Below are positions 1 to 4,764 of a stretch of DNA of 6,046 nucleotides, in pieces. The stretch lies in contig USCL01000229.1 of the NCBI GenBank assembly GCA_900553145.1, forward strand, positions 1 through 6,046, in the 5' to 3' direction. The position numbers and the translations under genes are program-made. The notes beneath the pieces are model-generated. The model had not been told where the DNA came from. It did no database searches and saw only the letters and a program-made list of their open reading frames with translations. Every line of letters begins with the position of its first letter. Positions within the stretch are counted from its first letter, which is position 1. This stretch comes from an uncultured Desulfovibrio sp. (GTDB lineage: Bacteria; Desulfobacterota; Desulfovibrionia; Desulfovibrionales; Desulfovibrionaceae).

Positions 1-276
1 GTGCGCCCCCTTGTCGTAGGCATAGCTCTCGGCGAGTTCGGGAACCGGCTGCCCCTTGGCGTCGTACTTCATCAGGCCGGAAAAGATGATTGTGGGCAAT
101 TCCTGATGGTTGTTGAGCAGCGGGTTGATGGTGTCCTCGTTTTCCCCGGCGTAGACAAGGGTGTTCGCCATCTCGTCGTCGGCGTTGGCGGGCATGGAGG
201 CGAGACAGAGCGCAAGGCACATGAGGCCCCAGCGAACCGTTTTCAAGACCGGAGCGGTCAATACGTTCCTCTTCAC
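1..276 (-). CDS. ABC transporter substrate-binding protein, family 5 (nickel/peptide type), N-terminal part
   Basis: This is the first 92 codons of a periplasmic solute-binding protein; the rest lies beyond the left edge. The start is a GTG at 276, chosen because AAGGAG (288-283) sits six bases upstream and no in-frame ATG precedes the signal peptide. Residues 1-32 look like a Sec signal peptide: basic start (KR near the N-terminus, then K and R around 12-16), hydrophobic core near GLMCLALCLA, likely cleavage near MPANA-DDE. The mature part (LVYAGENEDTINPLLN, then IIFSGLMKYDAKGQPVPELA) is the usual opening of SBP_bac_5 proteins such as NikA, DppA and OppA, where the cargo is captured before delivery to the permeases. 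It lies 57 bases downstream of the second permease gene and is probably the third gene of that operon. The family binds peptides or nickel complexes. Nickel is favoured only by the NikR-like operator upstream; residues that would decide the ligand are not in the window. Confidence 0.9.
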   Translation of the reverse strand, partial: MKRNVLTAPVLKTVRWGLMCLALCLASMPANADDEMANTLVYAGENEDTINPLLNNHQELPTIIFSGLMKYDAKGQPVPELAESYAYDKGAH

Positions 277-333
277 GAAGTTCTCCTTTTCGGATTGTCG
301 TACGTTGCCTGTATTCACAAAGGCGACCTGCGG

Positions 334-1239
334 TTACAGGTTGCTTGGCCCTTGGTTGCTTCTTTTTCGGAAGTAATGGCCGATGCTGGTGATGCTCAGC
401 AGCGTAACCACAAGGAAAACCCCGGGGATGAGGATGACCCACCACGAGTTGAGGAGGAGCGCCCGGTCGGCCAGCGCCAGCATGCTTCCCCATGAAAGCA
501 CGTCCACAGGCAGGCCGAGGCCGAGGAAACTCAAGGTCGCTTCCATCGCCATGCTGGTGCTGATGCTGGAAATGACCACGAACATGATCGCCGACACGAA
601 ATTCGGGATGAGGTGCCTGCGCATGATGAAGGGAAACCGCGCCCCCATGCAGCGCGAGGCGAGGATGTATTCGCTGTTGCGGATTTGCCGGACTTCGCTG
701 CGCACGATGCGGGACAGGGCGAACCATCCGGTGACGCCGATGACGAGCGCGATGGTGAGTTCGTTCTGCTTGCCCATGAGGGAAAGGATCAGCAGGAGGG
801 ACAGCAGCACCGGGACGCTCTGCAGGAGCTCCACGGCCCGCATCATGGCGCTGTCCACGACGCCGGAAGCGATCCCCGACAGGCAGCCGTAGGCGACCCC
901 GATAAGGGTAATGACCGCCGCGCTCGCCAGCCCGATGAAAATGGAGGCCCGGCCGCCGTACCAGATGATCGAGTAGATGTCCCGCCCCAGAGAATCCGTG
1001 CCGAACCAGAATTCGGCATTCGGCGGCTCATTGACGTTCATGAGGAAGAACTCGGCGGGATCATGGTTGATGATCAGGTGGGAAAAAAGGCAGCCGAGGG
1101 CGATGACGGAAAACACGGCGGCTGCGAGGACGGGCTTGCCTTTCAGCCGTTCCCGGAAGCTTTTTTTCCGTATGGCGGGCTGGTGTGTCCTGTACCCGGC
1201 CCCGACGATCGTAAAGGCATCATTGGAAAAACCGTCCAT
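334..1239 (-). CDS. ABC transporter permease, DppC/OppC/NikC type
   Basis: This 301-residue inner-membrane subunit forms half of the translocation channel of an Opp/Dpp/Nik importer. A hydrophobic segment lies at about 37-57, followed by the family motif FGTDSLGRD (79-87), which is diagnostic of the DppC/NikC side. Further membrane segments are at roughly 98-120, 142-156, 161-176, 213-235 and 265-288. The cytoplasmic EAA-type loop that docks on the ATPase is at about 190-212 (YILASRCMGA then RRHLIPN). LSFLGLGLP (236-244) and the C-terminal WWVILIPG stretch are also typical. The ATG at 1239 shares its A with the TGA of the preceding permease gene (TGATG), so the two are probably translationally coupled. 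An open frame continues upstream to about 1620 but only as a shadow of that gene. Length and order match the family. Substrate is not readable from the permease itself; nickel or small peptides are the main options. Confidence 0.93.
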   Translation of the reverse strand: MDGFSNDAFTIVGAGYRTHQPAIRKKSFRERLKGKPVLAAAVFSVIALGCLFSHLIINHDPAEFFLMNVNEPPNAEFWFGTDSLGRDIYSIIWYGGRASIFIGLASAAVITLIGVAYGCLSGIASGVVDSAMMRAVELLQSVPVLLSLLLILSLMGKQNELTIALVIGVTGWFALSRIVRSEVRQIRNSEYILASRCMGARFPFIMRRHLIPNFVSAIMFVVISSISTSMAMEATLSFLGLGLPVDVLSWGSMLALADRALLLNSWWVILIPGVFLVVTLLSITSIGHYFRKRSNQGPSNL

Positions 1240-2228
1240 CAGCACACGACCCCGTCCGAAGCCTTCATGCGCGGATCGATGACTTCGTTGACCGCCTGCG
1301 CGACGAGGCTGCTCAGCATGACCATCGCCCCGGTGATCAGGACCATGAGCATCAGCAGGTTGTAGTCGTGGTATTTGGCGCTGGATACGGCGAGCAGGCC
1401 GATGCCCGGATAGTTGAATACGGATTCCGCCACATAGGTTCCGCTCAGGACGTGGGGGATGGAAATGGCCATGATGCTGACGATGGTGGGGAGCACGTTC
1501 CGCAGGCAGTGGCTCAACAGCACGCGCGTCCTGCCGAGCCCCTTGGCGCGGGCCAGCAGCACGTAGTCGCGGCGGATCTCGTCCAGCAGCTTGTTGCGGA
1601 TCATGTAGGCGTAATACCACAGGTGGCTCGCCACCATGACGGCAAGCGGCAGGACGAGGTGGCGCAGCCGGTCGGCCACGTCGCCGGATTTCCCGATTCC
1701 GTAGGCCCCGCTGCTCGGCAGCAGCTTGAGGTTGACGCTGAAGACGAGCACCAGCACCACGCCCATCCAGAACGCGGGCACATAGAAGGCCACCGTGCCG
1801 ATGCGGCAGACGAACCGATCCATGAAGGTGTCCTCGAACCGGGCGCAGAAGAGGGCAAGCGCGATGGCAAGCACAAAGACCAGCGCATAGGCGATGCCGC
1901 CGAGCATGAGCGTGTTGCCGATGAGCGGGGAGACGACGTCAAGGACGGGGCGTTTGTATTTCAGGGAAATGCCGAAATCCCCCTGCATGACGTTGCCGAT
2001 CCACTTGGCGTACTGCATCCAGATGGGGCCGTTCAGCCCCAGCCGTTCCCGCGCGGCGTCCAGTTCGGAGGTCGTCATGGACTGCATGGCATCGCCGTAG
2101 AAAGATTGGAGCGGATCGCCGGGAGTCAGCCGGGATACGTAGAAAACGATCAGCGACAGCAGGAACATCATGGCGATGAATACCAGTGTTTTCCGTGCGA
2201 GAGAGGCTATGAGTTGTCCGCTGTTCAT
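1239..2228 (-). CDS. ABC transporter permease, DppB/OppB/NikB type
   Basis: This 329-residue inner-membrane permease pairs with the DppC-type subunit encoded next. It shows the N-terminal membrane helix (about 13-32) followed by SRLTPGDPL (32-40), the standard opening of the DppB/NikB family, then the periplasmic part with DFGIS and RPVLD (84-97). Further helices are at about 105-128, 144-166, 190-209, 247-268 and 290-312. The EAA-type ATPase-docking loop is at about 221-247 (DYVLLARAKGLG then LRNVLP), and FNYPGIG (271-277) is also conserved. The start ATG at 2228 has AAGGA nine bases upstream; an in-frame GTG at 2285 would add 19 residues but lacks a ribosome site and falls in an operator-like repeat. 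It is the first gene of the operon, about 105 bases downstream of the predicted transcription start. The NikR-like site at 2311-2337 suggests nickel control, hence a NikB role, but this is inference. Confidence 0.93.
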   Translation of the reverse strand: MNSGQLIASLARKTLVFIAMMFLLSLIVFYVSRLTPGDPLQSFYGDAMQSMTTSELDAARERLGLNGPIWMQYAKWIGNVMQGDFGISLKYKRPVLDVVSPLIGNTLMLGGIAYALVFVLAIALALFCARFEDTFMDRFVCRIGTVAFYVPAFWMGVVLVLVFSVNLKLLPSSGAYGIGKSGDVADRLRHLVLPLAVMVASHLWYYAYMIRNKLLDEIRRDYVLLARAKGLGRTRVLLSHCLRNVLPTIVSIMAISIPHVLSGTYVAESVFNYPGIGLLAVSSAKYHDYNLLMLMVLITGAMVMLSSLVAQAVNEVIDPRMKASDGVVC

Positions 2229-2275
2229 GGCGTGCCGTCCTTGGGGCGCAATCCTCCGGACTGTGCCGGGGCTGT

Positions 2276-2320
2276 TGCGTAACACGTTGTTTTCTTAGAT
2301 ACAGGCTATAGTGTTACGCA
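2276..2320. repeat. 10-bp perfect inverted repeat in the ABC operon leader
   Basis: TGCGTAACAC (2276-2285) and GTGTTACGCA (2311-2320) are exact reverse complements separated by 25 bases. Both arms lie downstream of the predicted start of the permease operon, so the RNA could fold into a 10-bp stem with a 25-nt loop in the 5' untranslated region. The right arm also contains one half of the NikR-like operator and the left arm contains a further perfect GTAACAC heptamer, so the repeat may instead reflect several DNA-binding half-sites. Confidence 0.6.
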
Positions 2321-2337
2321 TATAAAAAATGTAATAC
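2311..2337. promoter_or_regulatory. Putative NikR-type operator, GTGTTAC-N13-GTAATAC
   Basis: The half-sites GTGTTAC (2311-2317) and GTAATAC (2331-2337) are separated by exactly 13 bases and differ from a perfect palindrome at one position. This matches the pattern I recall being proposed for NikR in Desulfovibrio and related metal-reducing bacteria (GTGTTAC-N13/14-GTAACAC). It covers the predicted transcription start (about 2333) of the minus-strand ABC operon and lies just downstream of its -10 box, the right place for a nickel-dependent repressor. The spacer is AT-rich. No nikR gene is in the window. Another regulator with a similar palindrome is possible. Confidence 0.6.
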
Positions 2338-2339
2338 GA

Positions 2340-2368
2340 GGTATACCGGCCACCGCGTGCGGTGTCAA
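2340..2368 (-). promoter_or_regulatory. Sigma70-type promoter of the ABC transporter operon
   Basis: Read on the minus strand there is a perfect -35 TTGACA (2368-2363), a 17-base spacer, and a -10 TATACC (2345-2340). This would start transcription near 2333, giving a leader of about 105 nt before the first permease ATG. The start point falls inside the NikR-like palindrome, consistent with repression by promoter occlusion. It lies downstream of the minus-strand terminator at 2491-2449, so the operon is insulated from transcription coming from the DUF554 gene side. Confidence 0.6.
2351..2364. promoter_or_regulatory. Palindrome CACCGC-GT-GCGGTG in the promoter spacer
   Basis: A 14-base inverted repeat with perfect 6-bp arms and a 2-base centre lies between the -35 and -10 boxes of the ABC operon promoter, overlapping the first two bases of the -35. 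The position is typical of an operator. Its GC-rich sequence is unrelated to the adjacent NikR-like site, so if used it would bind a second regulator. No matching protein is identifiable. Confidence 0.35.
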
Positions 2369-2448
2369 TGAGAGGTCTTTTTTATCAAGCCCCCGCTGAT
2401 TGCAGAGTTGCGCCCCTCCGAGGCCCCTTGGGGGATCATCCTGAGATG

Positions 2449-2491
2449 AAAAGAAAAAGCGGGAAGGGAACTCCCCAGTTACCCTTCCCGC
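2449..2491 (-). terminator. Strong intrinsic terminator, minus strand
   Basis: GCGGGAAGGG (2459-2468) pairs perfectly with CCCTTCCCGC (2482-2491). The stem extends inward by four more pairs (AACT/AGTT) with one bulged base and a four-base loop. On the minus strand the hairpin is followed directly by TTTTTCTTTT (2458-2449). On the plus strand there is no T-run after the hairpin, so it acts leftward. It would stop transcripts from the 2522-2550 promoter or readthrough from the DUF554 gene before the ABC operon promoter. Confidence 0.88.
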
Positions 2492-2515
2492 GGTTCCAAT
2501 GAGCGCTTTGCCAGT
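2452..2515 (-). ncRNA. Candidate short transcript of about 65 nt (small RNA or attenuated leader)
   Basis: A predicted start near 2515, from the promoter at 2550-2522, is followed only about 24 bases later by the strong terminator hairpin, leaving a transcript of about 60-65 nt that ends in the T-run. There is no start codon with a ribosome site and no open frame of note in it. The layout (good promoter, short unpaired 5' segment, GC-rich hairpin, U-tail) is what many small RNAs look like. It could also be a leftover promoter or an upstream attenuated leader of the ABC operon. No RNA family is recognised. Confidence 0.35.
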
Positions 2516-2521
2516 TGGTTT

Positions 2522-2550
2522 TGTATAGGGCGAAGTGTTACTTTTGTCAA
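2522..2550 (-). promoter_or_regulatory. Second sigma70-type promoter with an embedded GTGTTAC half-site
   Basis: On the minus strand TTGACA (2550-2545) is followed by a 17-base spacer and TATACA (2527-2522). The spacer contains GTAACAC (GTGTTAC on the plus strand at 2535-2541), identical to the half-site of the NikR-like operator 200 bases away; a matching second half at the proper distance is absent. The surrounding 50 bases are AT-rich compared with the rest of the window. Transcription would run into the terminator at 2491-2449. Confidence 0.5.
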
Positions 2551-2559
2551 ATTGATGTT

Positions 2560-2864
2560 ATTAAGTTCTCCGGCAGGGCATCGCCGCGCGCACGTTCATA
2601 CGCAATTCCGCAATGGCTGCGATGGCTAGCCGATAGGGAAAGCTTTACGGAGGGGGAGGGCTCAGGCAAGGCCTCTGTGGTTCGGCAATTGAGGGGACTA
2701 CGTTCTCCATGCAAGAAGGAGAATCACTTATACTGGGAGGATTTTGCTCTTTCGTACTGGCGATCTCCATACAAGAGGGAGAACCGGGCGAGCTTCCTGT
2801 GCGGGGACGTAGGGTGCGATCGCGGAGGGCAAGCGTATGCGATCCGGCAGCCGTAATGACGGAT
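2560..2864. other. Gene-free stretch with a 60-base-spaced repeat
   Basis: No frame here shows a ribosome site, a recognisable domain or conserved-protein character. A plus-strand open frame (TTG at 2515 to 2856) has no Shine-Dalgarno sequence and contains the repeated DNA described separately, so I treat it as non-coding. Short palindromes such as GCGATCGC occur near 2817-2824. The region separates the ABC operon's regulatory block from the 3' end of the DUF554 gene; it could be a decayed gene or a repeat element. Confidence 0.5.
2701..2783. repeat. Two-copy 23-base direct repeat, 60-base offset
   Basis: The segments 2701-2723 and 2761-2783 match at 20 of 23 bases, sharing the core TCTCCAT.CAAGA.GGAGAA. 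Each copy is itself an inverted repeat: TTCTCC/GGAGAA around nine bases in the first, TCTCC/GGAGA in the second. The offset of exactly 60 bases keeps a reading frame, so the repeat could come from a 20-residue protein repeat or from a duplicated structural or binding element. Only two copies are present. Confidence 0.6.
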
Positions 2865-2900
2865 CTGTCCCGGCAGGAGCGTAACTCCCTGCCGGGACAG
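2865..2900. terminator. 13-bp perfect hairpin after the DUF554 gene
   Basis: CTGTCCCGGCAGG (2865-2877) and CCTGCCGGGACAG (2888-2900) are exact reverse complements around a 10-base loop, starting 18 bases past the DUF554 stop codon. The stability and position fit a transcript end. However, the minus strand continues ATCCGTCATT with no T-run, and the plus strand has only a weak TATCCCTTT. It may be a processing or 3'-protecting hairpin, a Rho-assisted end, or a weak intrinsic terminator. Confidence 0.5.
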
Positions 2901-2918
2901 TATCCCTTTGCGTGGGGC

Positions 2919-3617
2919 TTATCCGATATACCGTGCCCACAACGCCGAGAGCGGCATGATGATAAGCATGGACGGCAGCATGTTGATCACGGGAAAGATC
3001 TTGATGCCGCACATGCGCAGCCCCGTGGCGACGAAGATGACGCCGCCGCAGGCGGTGAAGTCGCTGAGCATCCCCGGCGTCATATACGGGGCGAGGAAGG
3101 AGGCGGAGAGGTAGAGCAGGGCGAGGATGGCGAACTGCGGGATGGCGATGAGGCTGACCGGCAGCCCGAAAAGCGTCCCGAACACGATGCCGCTGAAAAG
3201 ATCGAGGACGGCCTTGGTGAGGAGGATGTCCGTATTCCCGGTGATGCCCTCGTTTATCGCGCCGAAGATGCCCATGCTGCCGAAACAGAAGGCGGAAACA
3301 AGGGTAATGATGTTGACGATGAACGCCTCATTGCCGCAATGCTTGCTTTTCGCAAGCCGGAACAACGCCCTGATACCCTTGGCGAGGAAGGACTCGGCAA
3401 AGACGAGTTCGCCGATGAAGGAACCCACGATGAGGGCCATGACCACGACGGGGAGCGCGGAGGCCTTGTTGACGAGGGTGGAGCCCATGCACAGCGTGAT
3501 CACGCCGAAGATGAGGGGAAGGGTTTCCTTGACGCGGTTCGGGATGAGCCCGGAGAAAAGCGTTCCGGCGAGCCCGCCGACGAAAAGAGCGCCACTGTCT
3601 GCAATCGGTCCGATCAT
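2919..3617 (-). CDS. DUF554 family membrane protein (YqgA/YdfK-like)
   Basis: This is a very hydrophobic 232-residue protein, close to the length of E. coli YqgA (about 235). The opening MIGPIADSGALFVGG matches the family's characteristic N-terminus. Membrane segments are visible at about 7-25, 34-48, 56-73, 99-121, 138-152, 155-175, 187-200 and 208-228. FGSMGIFGAINEGITG (112-127) and TKAVLDLFSG (134-143) match the conserved DUF554 core. Function is not established; it is a putative inner-membrane transporter or channel. I chose the ATG at 3617 because GGAG lies four bases upstream and the family begins there. An ATG at 3632 would add five residues (MDWSS) but has no ribosome site. The gene is single, divergent from the GntR-type regulator, and followed by the 13-bp hairpin at 2865-2900. 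Confidence 0.92.
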   Translation of the reverse strand: MIGPIADSGALFVGGLAGTLFSGLIPNRVKETLPLIFGVITLCMGSTLVNKASALPVVVMALIVGSFIGELVFAESFLAKGIRALFRLAKSKHCGNEAFIVNIITLVSAFCFGSMGIFGAINEGITGNTDILLTKAVLDLFSGIVFGTLFGLPVSLIAIPQFAILALLYLSASFLAPYMTPGMLSDFTACGGVIFVATGLRMCGIKIFPVINMLPSMLIIMPLSALWARYIG

Positions 3618-3936
3618 ACTACTCCAATCCATTGAAATAATTTTAGAAGGTTCTTCAATCCTATTGTACCATGAAACATGGCATCGAAAAATTGTCAAGC
3701 TTCAAAAAAGGAGCGCGCCGTCATTCGGAAAACAGGCCGCCGAACCGGCATATGGCTGAGGCCCGATAGGGGGCGGCCCTTGCCATTTCTTCAGCGGCCT
3801 TGCTAGAGTGCCCGGGCATGGCCGGAACCGTATGGGATGGCATGACAGCCTTTTTCCCCAAGAAAGAGGAACTGCCCGTCTTTCCGCCGTATTTTTCGGA
3901 GAGGCAAAACATTGACAGGCCGCATTGGGATGAGCT
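3618..3936. other. Divergent intergenic region between the DUF554 gene and the GntR-type regulator
   Basis: This 319-base stretch must hold the promoters for both genes. On the DUF554 side are an extended -10 and a small palindrome, listed separately. On the regulator side there is no clear promoter: TTGCCA (3780-3785), 18 bases and TAGAGT (3804-3809) is the best pair and is weak. A short plus-strand open frame from about 3818 to 4000 overlaps the regulator start but lacks a ribosome site. I see no RNA gene or repeat. Confidence 0.5.
3663..3681 (-). promoter_or_regulatory. Extended -10 element and palindrome upstream of the DUF554 gene
   Basis: On the minus strand TGGTACAAT (3671-3663) is an extended -10 element, which would start transcription near 3656 and give a leader of about 40 nt. 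It is abutted and partly overlapped by a palindrome, CCATG-AAA-CATGG on the plus strand (3669-3681). A perfect TTGACA (3698-3693) lies upstream but is 24 bases from the -10, too far for a normal sigma70 spacer. The palindrome may be an operator, possibly for the neighbouring GntR-type protein, but nothing shows this directly. Confidence 0.35.
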
Positions 3937-4695
3937 ATGGAAAAGTCGTCAGACGTCAGACGAGTTAGGGAACAACGGGAACCCCTGTATGTGGAAGTGA
4001 AGGAGGCCATCCTTGAGCTGGCCCGCGCCCAATGCGGCGCGGATCGCAGGCTCCCCTCCGAAGAGGATTTATGCCGCTTGCTGGGGGTGAGCCGGGCCAC
4101 GGTGCGGGAAGCGTTGAGCATCCTTTGCCGCGAAGGGTTCGTCTCCAAAAGGCACGGCATCGGGAACCTCGTCAACCGCAGCGTGCTCGATACGCCGATG
4201 CGTTTCGATTTGGAGCGGGGGCTCCGCCGGATGCTTGAAGACGCGGGGTATCAGGCGAGCACGATCCGGGAGGAACCAGTGAGGGCCGGAGGCGGGGACA
4301 TCCTCTTGGACGATCCGACGCTGCCGGTCCGGCTGACGATCCCCCGTCCGTGGAAGATCCAGAGGACGACGCACCTCGTGGAAGGCGCTCAGGCCATTGT
4401 GGCCTGCAACGTGTTCGCGGCGGACGGCTCATGGAACGGAAAAGGCTTCACGCAGGATCTGGCCTATACGGAAGTCATCAACCTGCTGTCGGGCGACACG
4501 TTGTCGCATACGGTGATGGCGTTCCTCCCGTGGTGCGCGGGAAGCGGGATAGCGTCCGCTTTCGGGCTCGCTCCGGGCACGCCGGTCATCCTGTGGCATG
4601 AGCTGAACTACGGCATGCAGGATACCTTGCTGTGCGAGAGCGTGGTGGCCTTCAATCCGGGTTTCGTGACGCTGCGCGCGCTCCACAGGTGGTAA
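3937..4695 (+). CDS. GntR family transcriptional regulator, HutC-like (UTRA domain)
   Basis: This 252-residue DNA-binding regulator has the GntR winged helix at about 16-80: PLYVEVKEAI, then LPSEEDLCRLLGVSRATVRE (39-58) as helix-turn-helix and KRHGIGNLV (71-79) as wing. The rest (about 90-250) fits the UTRA effector domain of HutC-type proteins: a basic-aromatic start, a central strand pair, AFGLAPGTPVILWHELNY (208-225), and an ending CESVVAFNPGFVTLRALHRW. It is not FadR-type, which would have an all-helical C-terminus. UTRA domains bind small molecules such as amino-acid derivatives or sugars to release DNA. The start is the ATG at 3937; the preceding ribosome site is poor (GGGATGAG region). 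A near-palindrome at 3946-3963 just inside the gene could be its own operator. The receptor gene follows 69 bases later on the same strand and is the likeliest target. The effector cannot be deduced. Confidence 0.9.
   Translation: MEKSSDVRRVREQREPLYVEVKEAILELARAQCGADRRLPSEEDLCRLLGVSRATVREALSILCREGFVSKRHGIGNLVNRSVLDTPMRFDLERGLRRMLEDAGYQASTIREEPVRAGGGDILLDDPTLPVRLTIPRPWKIQRTTHLVEGAQAIVACNVFAADGSWNGKGFTQDLAYTEVINLLSGDTLSHTVMAFLPWCAGSGIASAFGLAPGTPVILWHELNYGMQDTLLCESVVAFNPGFVTLRALHRW
3946..3963. promoter_or_regulatory. 18-base near-palindrome at the start of the regulator gene
   Basis: TCGTCAGACGTCAGACGA matches its reverse complement at 16 of 18 positions, with GACGTC at the centre and TCGTC/GACGA as outer arms. 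It begins nine bases after the A of the start codon of the GntR-type gene. Placement and symmetry suit an autorepression site for a dimeric winged-helix protein. The sequence also encodes ordinary residues (around SSDVRRV), so chance cannot be excluded, and I found no second copy before the downstream receptor gene. Confidence 0.3.
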
Positions 4696-4764
4696 GCCCG
4701 CCCCCTGACATGGCAGAGGTGCTTTTTTCGCATTTGTCCGAGCAACTCCCGACAAGGAAGTTCC

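Noticed and set aside
613..2282. Long plus-strand open frames opposite the two permease genes
   Set aside because: Their products are D/H/G/E-rich without domains, whereas the opposite strand encodes clear DppB- and DppC-type permeases.
2229..2285. Upstream GTG start (2285) for the first permease
   Set aside because: There is no Shine-Dalgarno sequence, the extra residues do not resemble the family, and the codon lies in a GTGTTAC repeat arm. The ATG at 2228 has AAGGA upstream.
2382..2400. Possible terminator near ATCAAGCCCCCGCTGAT
   Set aside because: The stem is short with a bulge, and Ts precede rather than follow it on the plus strand while As follow on the minus strand.
2729..2734. Plus-strand TATACT as a promoter -10
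   Set aside because: No TTGACA-like element lies 16-18 bases upstream and no plus-strand gene follows before 3937.
2701..2783. CRISPR-like pair of repeats
   Set aside because: There are only two imperfect 23-base copies with a single 37-base interval, no third unit and no cas gene.
2515..2856. Plus-strand open frame with an apparent 20-residue repeat
   Set aside because: It starts at TTG with no ribosome site, overlaps a minus-strand promoter, and its repeat is explained equally well by a DNA-level duplication.
3912..3940. TTGACA (3912-3917) just before the GntR-type gene as its promoter
   Set aside because: A 17-base spacer would place the -10 at CTATGG across the start codon, which is a poor match and would give a transcript starting inside the gene.
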